Assembly (NCBI RefSeq): GCF_016937655.1
Contig: NZ_JAFHKL010000005.1
Span: 248,001 to 312,000 of the forward strand
Length of the DNA stretch: 64,000 nucleotides
Source of the DNA: Chromobacterium alkanivorans
Lineage (GTDB): Bacteria > Pseudomonadota > Gammaproteobacteria > Burkholderiales > Chromobacteriaceae
Direction of reading: 5' to 3'
The notes beneath the pieces were generated by a model that made no database searches, was not told where the DNA came from, and worked only from the letters and a program-made list of their open reading frames with translations. Positions 27,801-36,075 of the stretch are shown here, in pieces (the stretch's first letter is position 1; each line of letters begins with the position of its first letter). A program made the translations under genes and the position numbers.

Positions 27801-30800
27801 TCAGATCCAAACCACCGGCGCGCTGGAGGCGGAACTGAGCGGCCAGATCGACAACCGTCAGGGCAAGCTGATCTCCAATCGCAATCAGAAGTTGAGCGCC
27901 AGCCGGCTCCACAACGAGGGCGGCGCGGTGAACAGCGGCCAGGCGCTGAGCCTGACCGCCGGGCAACTGGGCAACCAGGGCGGCAAGATGGTGGGACAAA
28001 GCGGCCTCAGCCTGGATTTGCAGCAGGACTACGTCTTCCGCGACGGAGAGACGCTGGCCAGCCAGGGGTCTCTGAGTTTCCGCACCAGCGGCAGCCTGCG
28101 CAACGAAAGCCAGTGGGCCAGCGCCGGCAACGTCAGTCTGCAGGCGGCCAGTTTCAGCAACGCCGCTGGCGCCAAGCTGGCCGCCAGCGGCCGCCTGGAC
28201 ATCAACAGCGCCGGCCAGGCGGTCAACCAGGGCCGGCTGGACGCGGAACAACTGACGCTGAGCGCCGGGGGGCTGGACAATAGCGGCATGATCAGCGGCC
28301 GCGACGTCACGGTGAACGGCGGCGTCATCGACAATCACGGCGGCCAGGCGGTGCTGGCCGCCACCCGCAGCCTCAGCCTCAACGCCGGCGCCCGCCTGAG
28401 CAACCGCGACAGCGGCTACATCTACAGCGGCGGCGCCCTGAGCCTGAGCAGCGGAGATTTGATCGAAAACATCTCCACCACGATAGAGGCCGAAGGCGAC
28501 GTTGCCATCAGCGCCGCCCGGTTCAACAACCAGCGCACCCACGTGGACATCAAGCGCGAGGCCGAGAGCGAAAAATACAGCTGGTACAAATACAACTACT
28601 ACTTTGATGTGTTCGAGCGCGTGGGCGGCTGGGATTGGTCCGCGGTGACCAAGTCCTTGCCGGTCAACGACGCGGAAGCGGCCAAGACGCGATACGGCAC
28701 CATTCTGCAAGTGAACGAAGCGAAGAAGCAGGCCTTGGTCCGCTTCCAGGGCACACAGGAACGCTGGGTCAATTACAACGCCATCAAGAAGAACGACAGC
28801 GGCGGCTACGACATGACCTTCTACCAAGGTTACAGCTGCTTCCAGGGCGCCGCCTGTCCCTATGAGCACACGGTATGGCGAGAGGTCTGGTCCGGCAGCA
28901 ACGAACAATGGAACCCGGCCGTCCACCTCAACCCGCTGGAACTGGATTTTGTCGATCCCGGCAACAAGTTCAACTTGCGCAACCGTTCCGCCAGCGGCAC
29001 CAAGACCCGCGACAAGCTGATCTCCGTCGGCGAAGTGGCCAGCCTGAGCGCCGGCGGCAATATGACGGTGAGCGTCAGCGGGCAATTGCTGAACGACGCC
29101 AGCCGCATCGCCGCCAACGGCGCCGTCACCATCAACGGAGCGGGCAATGGCGGAGGCGACGCGCGCGTGATCAACCGCGGCTACTCCGTCAACGAGCGCA
29201 CCCAGGAAACCGGCACGGACCACTACGACCGCAATACGCGGCACTGGTATCCCACATACACCCAGGACAAAACGGTGGCGCTGCAGACCATAGACGCCAC
29301 CATCGCCGGCCACCAGGGTGTCAGCGTGCGCGCGCCCAGCATAGAAAACATCACCGTCAATCCGGCCCAGGTCAGCGTGGCCGAGGCGGCCAAGGCCGCC
29401 GCGGAAGCGGAGCAGGCGCGCTGGGACAAGCAAGACGTGGCAGCGGCCGCTGCCTCCGCCGCGGCCGGCGCGAAAGCCGGTTCGCTCAAGGGCAGCGCCG
29501 CTCAGCCCGGCTTGCTGGACCGCCTGCCCAACAACCAGCTGTTCCAGCAAAACCCCAGTCCCACAGCTCAGTACCTGATCGAAACCGACAGCCGCTTCAC
29601 CCAGTACAACAACTTCATCAGCAGCGACTACATGCTGAAGCAGTTGAACTATGATCCGGTGGGCGCGCACAAGCGCCTGGGCGACGGCTATTACGAGCAA
29701 AAGCTGGTGCGCGACCAGATCTTGGCGCTGACCGGCCGTCCATCGCTGCGCGGAGAGGACGCCACCGAACAATTCAAGACGCTGATGAACCAGGGCGTCA
29801 ACGTGGCCAAGGACTTCCGGCTGACCACCGGCGTGGCGCTGACCCCGGCGCAGATTGCCGCTTTGCAGCAAGACATCGTCTGGATGGTCAGCGAAACCGT
29901 CAACACCGCCAACGGCCCTCAAACCGTCTTGGTGCCCACCGTCTATCTGGCGCACAACACCGTGAGCCTCACCGGCGACGGCGCGGTGATCGCCGGCAAA
30001 GACCTCAGCCTGTCCGCCGCCAGCCTGGGCAATAGCGGCAAGCTGCAGGCGGACCAAAGCCTAGTGGCCAAGGCCGACGTCATCCGCAACACCGGCGGGC
30101 TGATCCAGGCCGACACCGTCAAGCTGCTGGCGGATAGCCTGATGTTGGACACTGATCTGCAAAACGCCGGCCGCCAGGCCGCCGTCAGCGGGCGCGATAT
30201 CAGCCTGAGCGGCGCGGACATCGCCTTGAAAGGCGCCAAGATCGACGCGACCGAACTGCTCAGTCTCAGCGCCAGCAACAACTTGACCTTGGGCACCGCG
30301 CGCAGCCGCAAGGAAGGCAGCGTGGACCTGATCGCCGGCAGCATGGGCAACCGCGACGCCACGCTGGGCGCCGACGTGGGCGGCAGCGGCGTCGCCACCG
30401 TCAGCGGCACATGGGAAACCGCGCAGGGCAGCAGCCTGCAATCCGGCGGCAAGCTCAATTTGAGCGCGGGCAAGGACCTGACGCTGAGCGGCTCCAGCGC
30501 CCAGGCCAAGGGGCAGCTCAATGTCAGCGCCGGCGACAAGCTTACGGTGCAGGCGGACAAAACCACCAACAACACCAAGCTCACCGCCGACAGCGCCAGC
30601 TCCCGGGTGGAAGCGCGTTATCAGGCCGATACGCTGATCGCCAGCCAGCTCAGCGGCGGAGCCGGCGTGGTCGCCGTGGCCGGCCAGGAACTGAGCGTGC
30701 AAGGTAGCCGAGTCGCCAGCGATCAGGGCCAGGTGCTGTTGTCCGGCACGCAAGTGGACATCGGCGCGACGGAACGCCATGTGGAAATCGACGATTCCGA

Positions 30801-33800
30801 AAACAACCACATCGGCCAGACCCGCAGCCAGCGCCAGCAGGCCATTCGCGACATGCAAGCGCAGGGCAGCCAAATCAGCGGTCAGCAGGGCGTCACCATC
30901 CAGGCGCGCAAGACGGACCTCATTGTGCAGGGCAGCGAACTGGCCAGCGACAACGGCGACCTCAAACTCAGCGCCGCGCAGGATATCCGCGTGGGCGCGG
31001 CGGAAGAAAGCCACAGCTTCCAGGAGCAAGCCGCCAGCACCCGCAAGAATCTGGCCAACAGCAAGCAAAGCCTCAGCCAGACCGATGAACGGCAAACGCT
31101 GGCGAAGGGCAGCAGCTTGTCCGGTGAAAGCATCAGCCTGCAAGCCGGACAAGACCTGACCGTGGCCGGCAGCAGCGTGGCCGCCACTCATGACGTGGAC
31201 CTGAGCGCCGGCCGCGACGTCAACGTCGCCACAGCGGAAAACCGTCAATACCAGCAGCACGACGAAAGCGTCAAACGATCCGGCTTGTTGGGCAGCGGCG
31301 GCATCGGCTTCACCATCGGCAGTCAGAAACAGCGCGATCAGGTGGGCGAAACCAGCGTCAGCCAAACCAATAGCACGGTGGGCAGCGTGCTGGGCAAGGT
31401 CAATATCGACGCCGGCCGCAATGCGCTGATCAAGGGCTCCGACCTGGTTGCCGGCGGCGACATCGACGTACAAGCGCAGAACATTCGCGTGGAGGACGTA
31501 GCCAACCGCTATCAGCGCGACGAGAAGCACGAAGCCAGCAAGAGCGGCCTCACCGTGGCCTTGTCCGGCGTGGTGGGCGCCGCCGCCAACACCGCCGTGC
31601 AGCAGGCGCAGGACAGCAAAAAAGCCAGCGGCCGCCTGGCCGCGCTGCAAGGCGTTCAGGCTGGTCTGTCAGGCTACCAGGCTTATCAGGCCTACCAGCA
31701 GGAAGCGATGAAACCGGCGGCGGAACAAAGCTTTGTCGGCATCAGCTTGTCCGTGGGCAACCAGCAAAGCCAATCCCACAGCCAGCGCCAGCAGAGCCAG
31801 AGCCAGGGCAGCCAGCTCACCGCCGGCGGCAATCTCAGCCTGACCGCCACCGGCAGCGGCGCCAAAGACGCCCAGGGCCAGGCGCTGGACGGCGACATCA
31901 GCGTTACCGGCGGCCGTCTCAAGGCCGGCAAGGACCTGACGCTGGACGCCGCGCGGGATTTGCAACTGCAAGCCGGCCGCAATGAAGACTCTCAGAGCGG
32001 CGGCAACAAGAGCAGTGGTTGGAACGCCGGTTTCAGCATCGGCGTTGGCCAGGGGGCCGGCATCTCCATCTTCGCCAACGCCAACAAGGGCCGGGGCAAG
32101 GAAGAGGGCCAGGGCAGTCGCTGGAACGAAACTGTGCTCAGCGCCGGCGATACCCTGAACCTGCAAAGCCGCCGCGACGCGAGCCTGACCGGCGCCAGCG
32201 CCAGCGGCAAAACCGTGGTGGCGGACATAGGGCGGAACCTGACGTTGCAGAGTCTGCAAGATCAGGACCGCTACCACAGCGAGCAGAGCAACGCTTCTGC
32301 CGGCGCCAGCTTCACCTTCGGCAGCATGAACGGCAGCGCCTCCATCAGCATCAGCCGTCAAAAGGCCAATAGCGACTTCGTCAGCGTGCAGGAGCAAACC
32401 GGCCTCTACGCCGGCCAGGGCGGTTTCGACGTCAAGGTGGGCCGCCACACCCAGCTGGACGGCGCGGTGATCGCCAGCACCGCCAAGGCGGATAAAAACA
32501 CGATGGATACCGGCACGCTGGGCTTCAGCAACCAGCACAACCAGGCGGATTTCAAGGTGGAGAGCCAAAGCTTCGGCATCAGCAGCGGCGGCAACATCAC
32601 CGACACGCTAAAAGGCACGCTGATGAGCCAGGGCGCCAGCAGCGTGCTGGGTGGAGGCAACAGCAGCGGCCATGCCGAATCCACCACCTACGCCGCGGTC
32701 AGCGAAGGCGCGATCAAGGTCCGCGACCAGGACAAACAGCAACAAGATCTGAAAGAGCTGAGCCGCGACGCCGAACACGCCGCCAACGGCCTGAGCCCGA
32801 TTTTCGACAAGGAGAAGGAGCTCAACCGCCTGCAGGAAGCGCAGCTGGTCGGCCAGATCGGCGCGCAAGCCACCCAGATCGTCGCCACTCAGATGATGAT
32901 GGAGGAAAACGAGAAGGTTCGGCGCAATCCCGAGTACGCGAAGAGCGAAAAGTACAAGGCGCTACAGGATAAATGGGGTGCCAACAGTGACTTCCAGCGT
33001 GCTGCCCAAGCCGCCACCGCCGCGCTGCAAGGCCTGGCCGGCGGCAATGTGCAAGCCGCCATCAGCGGCGCCGCCGCGCCTTACCTGGCCGGCGTGGTCA
33101 AGAAAATGACCGACGGCAATAAGGAAGCCAATGTGATGGCGCACGCCTTGCTGGGCGCGGCGCTGGCACAGATGAAGGGAGAGAGCGCGGCAGCGGGGGC
33201 TGCGGGCGGCGCAACGGCTCCCGTCGTGGCAGAATTGTTGTTAACTCAGCTATATCCTGGGAAAAAAGTCGAGGATCTCAACGAGTCCCAGAAACAGACC
33301 ATTTCCGCGCTGACGACGATGGCGGGTAGTTTGGCTGGCTCGTTGGCTGGCGGTGATAGTGCCGGTGCGCTGGCAGGGGCACAGACGGCTAAGAATGAAG
33401 TGGAGAACAATACACTAAAGCCCAAAGAAATTGATGCTTTGGGAAGAAAGCTTGCAACTCAGTGTGGAGGGAAATCAGGTGCAGCTAAGTCATTGTGTGA
33501 AAATGACTTAATTAAAACTGCGGTTCAAGAAAGTGATCGGCGAAATAACTTTAGCCCAGAGTACCAAAAGGCATTCAATACCGCATTGAATAATGCAATG
33601 TCTAGTGTATCCTCAATTTGCAAGGCAGATAGTCAGTGTGTTACTGAGGTTGCAAACAGCTTGCAGTTGGCAAGATTGACGTGTAGTACAGTTGAATGCG
33701 CCAATGACATGGCGGGAGGCGCAATACGTAACGCAGCCATGCGTTATGGTGGGGTTCTGGATGTTGTTAAACTTGCGGTTGGTGATTTTGGTTGGTTGAT

Positions 33801-34356
33801 AGGGTTGAAGGGGCCTAAGGCAATCGCTTCCGATGGGGCAAGTTCTGGGAGCTTGGCGACAGATGTGGCCGGTAGCTTGCAAACAGAAACAAATTCAATG
33901 TCAAGGGCTGGGTCGCGTATAGTTATAGATCAGCGATATGTGTCAAACATTGGCAATGTGGCATGTGGCCCAACTTCTTGTACAATGATATTAAATGACA
34001 CGGGGAAATGGGTTAATATCACGCAAATTGCAAAAGATGCTAATCTAATTCCTGGTGTAGGTACAGATGTGATTGGCTTAACTGGTGCATTGCAAAAAAA
34101 TGGGTTGCCTTCAGCAAAGTGGGCAGTGGGACAGTCTGTTAATGATATTGCAGCAGGAACGTCTAGAGGTAATGCAGTAATAGCAAGGGTTTCGCTTGAC
34201 TCCGGCGGTGGACATTTTGTTGTAGTGGATGGGGTGACTTCTAGGCAGGGCCAGCGAGTGGTTGCAATCAGAGATCCTGGTACGGGGACGCAATATTTCA
34301 CTCCCGTTATTGATTTTGTGAAAAAATTTACAGGCCAAGTGGTTTACACACATTGA
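24826..34356 (+). CDS. cdiA: CdiA-type contact-dependent inhibition exoprotein with cysteine-peptidase-like toxin tip
   Basis: A 3176-residue TpsA protein. An extended signal peptide (MNRLCYRLIFNRARG..., cut near ALAAG) precedes a TPS domain with NPNL and NPSGI motifs (about 90-210) and about 20-residue FHA-1 repeats of the LDN-x-x-GKL type to about 1235. A non-repetitive Tyr/Trp-rich block (1240-1500) sits where CdiA proteins carry the receptor-binding and YP regions. FHA-2 and a hydrophobic Gly/Ala pretoxin end at VENN (2859-2862). The 314-residue tip has AT-rich codons, a Cys-rich entry-like segment and a C39/papain-like core: Cys3047 in ACGPTSC, His3130 in GGHFVVVDG and Asp3150 in IRDPGTG. 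The start at 24826 is set by the signal peptide. The tip's activity is inferred. Confidence 0.9.
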   Translation: MNRLCYRLIFNRARGLIMAVAEIVKPLGAGGGRSAAPAAASRRLAVTLRGIVWASWCAFAGGALAAGIAADPNAPAAQRPGVIGTANGLPQVNIQAPSAAGVSRNQYSQFDVDKGGAILNNSATSVQTQLGGWIQGNPNLSPGAPARVILNEVNSANPSQLRGFLEVAGGRAQVIVANPSGILCDGCGTINAGRMTLTTGRPELNPDGSLAGYRVESGAIRIEGAGMQAGSTEYADLMARAVEVQAGIWAQNLRVSAGRNRVSADHQNVQALAAAGAGRPGFAIDVAQLGGMYAGKIRLLATEVGVGVRSSGQLSGDEQLRLDSAGQLTLSGRQNGGDIQYHAAGDIEHGGASYSRGKLALDGDAALRQSGTMAAAGEVRVKARSIAASGDFAAGSDDKGQVGAAGALSLKAGDSLQLSGHALAGSSLELDAVTIKAADAKLRAKDSATLKAADGLGLSRASLNTGRLIVQAGGQIDSDSATLQAGQWQASAAALNNLGGVWEQIGQGSGDFRIGQLLDNRGGRIEADSLALSLGQMDNGGGKLLALGGTAQEWTVRGGFNNQGGLTGSNGDLSLNVGSLDNAGGTLKSAAALTLETGGAFDNRGGALLADAALKLEVAQLGNGQAGRIDGGGPLTIKATGKLSNQAGSIHGGAAVGLQAGEIDNAGGKVESEGALTLRSDGALDNGAGKLLSNRDQEIETASLNNDGGEISSRQALTLRAGALANRGGGIVSLGDGDFQLAALDNSGGKLQSGGALAVRTQGDIANREGHISAQRAMRLDAGALNNRQGTLAGGERITVNAGQMDNQGGAAASQQGLTLTLGALSNQGGQIQTLGDLTLDASGLLDNQDGKLVADQGQRLRAGELDNRRGKISSGQGLKVDSGLLSNQQGKLLSGGDANYQLAQLHNAEGELQSGGAARLTVSDALDNKQGKIVADQGLALQAAAVDNAGGLLNSRGALALKAGELSNRYGSLLSLGDVSLGLASFDNQYGQIQTTGALEAELSGQIDNRQGKLISNRNQKLSASRLHNEGGAVNSGQALSLTAGQLGNQGGKMVGQSGLSLDLQQDYVFRDGETLASQGSLSFRTSGSLRNESQWASAGNVSLQAASFSNAAGAKLAASGRLDINSAGQAVNQGRLDAEQLTLSAGGLDNSGMISGRDVTVNGGVIDNHGGQAVLAATRSLSLNAGARLSNRDSGYIYSGGALSLSSGDLIENISTTIEAEGDVAISAARFNNQRTHVDIKREAESEKYSWYKYNYYFDVFERVGGWDWSAVTKSLPVNDAEAAKTRYGTILQVNEAKKQALVRFQGTQERWVNYNAIKKNDSGGYDMTFYQGYSCFQGAACPYEHTVWREVWSGSNEQWNPAVHLNPLELDFVDPGNKFNLRNRSASGTKTRDKLISVGEVASLSAGGNMTVSVSGQLLNDASRIAANGAVTINGAGNGGGDARVINRGYSVNERTQETGTDHYDRNTRHWYPTYTQDKTVALQTIDATIAGHQGVSVRAPSIENITVNPAQVSVAEAAKAAAEAEQARWDKQDVAAAAASAAAGAKAGSLKGSAAQPGLLDRLPNNQLFQQNPSPTAQYLIETDSRFTQYNNFISSDYMLKQLNYDPVGAHKRLGDGYYEQKLVRDQILALTGRPSLRGEDATEQFKTLMNQGVNVAKDFRLTTGVALTPAQIAALQQDIVWMVSETVNTANGPQTVLVPTVYLAHNTVSLTGDGAVIAGKDLSLSAASLGNSGKLQADQSLVAKADVIRNTGGLIQADTVKLLADSLMLDTDLQNAGRQAAVSGRDISLSGADIALKGAKIDATELLSLSASNNLTLGTARSRKEGSVDLIAGSMGNRDATLGADVGGSGVATVSGTWETAQGSSLQSGGKLNLSAGKDLTLSGSSAQAKGQLNVSAGDKLTVQADKTTNNTKLTADSASSRVEARYQADTLIASQLSGGAGVVAVAGQELSVQGSRVASDQGQVLLSGTQVDIGATERHVEIDDSENNHIGQTRSQRQQAIRDMQAQGSQISGQQGVTIQARKTDLIVQGSELASDNGDLKLSAAQDIRVGAAEESHSFQEQAASTRKNLANSKQSLSQTDERQTLAKGSSLSGESISLQAGQDLTVAGSSVAATHDVDLSAGRDVNVATAENRQYQQHDESVKRSGLLGSGGIGFTIGSQKQRDQVGETSVSQTNSTVGSVLGKVNIDAGRNALIKGSDLVAGGDIDVQAQNIRVEDVANRYQRDEKHEASKSGLTVALSGVVGAAANTAVQQAQDSKKASGRLAALQGVQAGLSGYQAYQAYQQEAMKPAAEQSFVGISLSVGNQQSQSHSQRQQSQSQGSQLTAGGNLSLTATGSGAKDAQGQALDGDISVTGGRLKAGKDLTLDAARDLQLQAGRNEDSQSGGNKSSGWNAGFSIGVGQGAGISIFANANKGRGKEEGQGSRWNETVLSAGDTLNLQSRRDASLTGASASGKTVVADIGRNLTLQSLQDQDRYHSEQSNASAGASFTFGSMNGSASISISRQKANSDFVSVQEQTGLYAGQGGFDVKVGRHTQLDGAVIASTAKADKNTMDTGTLGFSNQHNQADFKVESQSFGISSGGNITDTLKGTLMSQGASSVLGGGNSSGHAESTTYAAVSEGAIKVRDQDKQQQDLKELSRDAEHAANGLSPIFDKEKELNRLQEAQLVGQIGAQATQIVATQMMMEENEKVRRNPEYAKSEKYKALQDKWGANSDFQRAAQAATAALQGLAGGNVQAAISGAAAPYLAGVVKKMTDGNKEANVMAHALLGAALAQMKGESAAAGAAGGATAPVVAELLLTQLYPGKKVEDLNESQKQTISALTTMAGSLAGSLAGGDSAGALAGAQTAKNEVENNTLKPKEIDALGRKLATQCGGKSGAAKSLCENDLIKTAVQESDRRNNFSPEYQKAFNTALNNAMSSVSSICKADSQCVTEVANSLQLARLTCSTVECANDMAGGAIRNAAMRYGGVLDVVKLAVGDFGWLIGLKGPKAIASDGASSGSLATDVAGSLQTETNSMSRAGSRIVIDQRYVSNIGNVACGPTSCTMILNDTGKWVNITQIAKDANLIPGVGTDVIGLTGALQKNGLPSAKWAVGQSVNDIAAGTSRGNAVIARVSLDSGGGHFVVVDGVTSRQGQRVVAIRDPGTGTQYFTPVIDFVKKFTGQVVYTH

Positions 34357-34367
34357 TGGTTAGATGA

Positions 34368-34694
34368 ATGGAAAATTTTATTCTGAGTAGTGGCTTTGAT
34401 AAAGATGTTGAGATTAATTGCTGTTTTGCTATGGTCTCAGGGGTTGGGTACTTGGTAGAGAGTAAGGAAGACGCGTTCTCTATGAAAAATGCTATAAAAA
34501 TCCAGCATCCCGATCTTGAGAAAATACTTTTCTCCTTGGTTCCTGCCCTCGGCGGGAGTGAGTTCAGCTATTTGTGTGATGCAAGCATAATTGGTACTCT
34601 GCGGAAAAGTGAGGATGTAAAATTCCAAGGAGAGATTGTTGATATTAAAAAATTTAATTTAATTGTTAGTGGTCTGCATTTTGAGATTTTTTAA
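34368..34694 (+). CDS. cdiI: Probable cognate immunity protein CdiI
   Basis: A 108-residue acidic small protein starting 11 bases after the cdiA stop, in the same AT-rich codon style as the toxin tip. I recognise no family. The sequence has a run of short strands (NCCFAMVSGVGYLVES) and ends SGLHFEIF; there is no signal peptide or TM helix. By position (cdiB-cdiA-cdiI order, tight spacing) it should neutralise the cysteine-peptidase-like tip in sibling cells. The ribosome binding site is weak (GATGG), typical of immunity genes translated after the long upstream message. Confidence 0.7.
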   Translation: MENFILSSGFDKDVEINCCFAMVSGVGYLVESKEDAFSMKNAIKIQHPDLEKILFSLVPALGGSEFSYLCDASIIGTLRKSEDVKFQGEIVDIKKFNLIVSGLHFEIF

Positions 34695-34816
34695 ATTTAA
34701 CGAATTGTTGTGGGCGTAAAGGCCGTCCTGCTAGGGGTTTATATTGGGCGAAAACTAATGTAACCCTGAGCTGGATTCATGTTAGTTTGGTTGTTTTTTA
34801 ATCAAGATCGCCTTTG
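34695..34816. other. Non-coding AT-rich spacer after cdiI
   Basis: About 120 bp with stops in all frames and no recognisable promoter or terminator. It separates cdiI from a chain of small ORFs and probably holds scar sequence from earlier toxin-cassette exchanges (inference). Confidence 0.3.
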
Positions 34817-34921
34817 GTGAATAAAGCTTCCGGAAGCAAAGAGTGTTACACCATTCGGAAAGTAGAACAGGTGGCGGAGCAAATAGCTTCGGATTTGCGC
34901 AGAAGTGAATTTTCTATTTGA
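34817..34921 (+). pseudogene. 34-residue ORF fragment, possible remnant of a displaced toxin tip
   Basis: Open from GTG 34817 to TGA 34919-34921; codes KASGSKECYTIRKVEQVAEQ then IASDLRRSEFSI. The frame is closed by a TAA shortly upstream, and there is no binding site. The ending only a few bases before the next ORF mirrors the cdiA-cdiI spacing, so it could be the last residues of an older CdiA tip whose immunity gene follows. Speculative. Confidence 0.3.
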
Positions 34922-34932
34922 TAGGGTGATTG

Positions 34933-35307
34933 GTGGTAACATATTCTTTTCTTGATGAAATGAAAATTAATTTTCTAGAAATTATTAACGAAAAATCTTC
35001 TAGTGCTGTTGATGTTGATGTTGATGATTTGTCGATTGACTATAGGGTGTCACTAGAAAATTTGCTATTGAAGTATATGGCACTTTGCCAGTCTAGAGCT
35101 GCTCTGCTTTCTCGTGCAAAAAGTGTTAACGATGAATTGGCAATGCAATCGGCTTTGTTAAGGTTAAGGAGCTACGCAATGGGCTTGTCAAGTTTGTTTG
35201 ATGCAATTGCTGATGATGCGGAAGCCATACTTAAAATGGGGGAGTGGCCGGAGCTGCCTGAAGGGTATGTGCTGCCAGATTGCTATGGTAATTTGGGGAA
35301 TGATTAG
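34933..35307 (+). CDS. Small hypothetical protein, possible orphan immunity protein
   Basis: A 124-residue acidic, largely helical protein with no signal peptide, starting at GTG 34933 (AGGGTG upstream; a TTG at 34930 is also in frame). The N-terminal part has an Asp/Val run (DVDVDD), then long helices (LLLKYMALCQSRAALLSRAK and LRLRSYAMGLSSLFDAIADDAEAIL) and a Pro-rich tail. I do not recognise the family. Its AT-rich codons and place in the post-cdiI string suggest an immunity gene left behind when its toxin was replaced. Confidence 0.5.
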   Translation: MVTYSFLDEMKINFLEIINEKSSSAVDVDVDDLSIDYRVSLENLLLKYMALCQSRAALLSRAKSVNDELAMQSALLRLRSYAMGLSSLFDAIADDAEAILKMGEWPELPEGYVLPDCYGNLGND

Positions 35308-35539
35308 TCACTAGGGTTGTTGTGCTCGTTTTAATGAGCTTGGACAATAGCTGCTTCGCCTGCAGCAGGGTCTTATGACGGGGGGTGTAGCTCTATCTCA
35401 AATTGAGCAGCAGAAACAAGGGTACTTGGAGCAGGCTGTGAGGTGACTGCTTGTCGTGAAAGCATGCTGATGAGAGGTGGAATGCAAGTATGCTGCAGAA
35501 TGAATAGGGTTGATTGAGTGATCTCTTGGAATCTCTGAG
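35308..35539. other. AT-rich spacer with no intact gene
   Basis: Stops occur in all frames. One frame around 35366-35443 reads LMTGGVALSQIEQQKQGYLE before a stop, which could be a decayed coding fragment, but I recognise nothing in it. Confidence 0.25.
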
Positions 35540-35778
35540 ATGAGCGATGATTTGTTAGTACAAATAGCTAGTCTGCCGGATAGAAATAATGTTGTTTTTG
35601 AAATATTTCAGAATGATAGGTAGTTGGCAGAGATTTATTGTGAGCCTGAGGGTGAGAGGGCTAGAGTTCAAATTTTCCACTAAAGGATGGGGTGATTGAT
35701 TTGGATCTCGCTGGTTTTGTTTCCACCTTAATGAATGTGAAAAATAATTTGGAGAATGGTTGGGCTTCATTTTATTGA
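35540..35778 (+). pseudogene. Broken small gene, probable former immunity gene
   Basis: From ATG 35540 the frame reads MSDDLLVQIASLPDRNNVVF then EIFQNDR, a TAG (35621-35623), then on in the same frame LAEIYCEPEGERARVQIF and a stop. A loss of one base near 35682 restores LKDGVIDLDLAGFVSTLMNV, KNNLENGWASFY and a final TGA. So one nonsense change (CAG to TAG would explain it) and one frameshift separate this from an intact gene of about 78 codons. The pattern EIFQND-x-LAEIYCEPEGERARVQIF resembles small CDI/polymorphic-toxin immunity proteins in style (inference). Confidence 0.6.
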
Positions 35779-35805
35779 GATGCAATGACGCTTTTGGTGT
35801 GTTGA

Positions 35806-35931
35806 ATGAAAAATAAAGCGATGGGCATCCTGCTGTTGCGTCATGTAAATATTAATACTGACCTTGATAGGGTGTTGTCATTTGCTATTCAAGCAAAGCG
35901 GAAAATCTTGGCTAAGGTGCTTGAAGATTGA
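35806..35931 (+). pseudogene. 41-residue ORF, probable gene fragment
   Basis: ATG 35806 to TGA 35929-35931 codes a short basic peptide with NINTDLDRVLSFAIQAKRKI at its centre. It has the look of the C-terminal half of a helical protein rather than a full gene. No good ribosome binding site. It belongs to the same string of cassette remnants as its neighbours. Confidence 0.3.
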
Positions 35932-36075
35932 CAAATCCTGACATTTTTTCAGGTGTTTGGGATTTCTACGGAACGTTTGTCTAGAGTGTAATAGAGGTTG
36001 GTTTGGTTGCATGGTGCAAAGCTGACGGCGTTGCGAGTGTGGTACGGCTTATACTCTATTGACAAGGATGAACAA

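Noticed and set aside
26360-28010. Regular short repeats that could suggest a CRISPR or tandem-repeat array
   Set aside because: They are in-frame, imperfect ~20-residue FHA repeats of cdiA, not identical repeats with spacers.
26602-30057. A 1151-codon minus-strand open frame and similar ones opposite cdiA
   Set aside because: Periodic composition simply mirrors the FHA repeats of cdiA; no start signal or recognisable domain.
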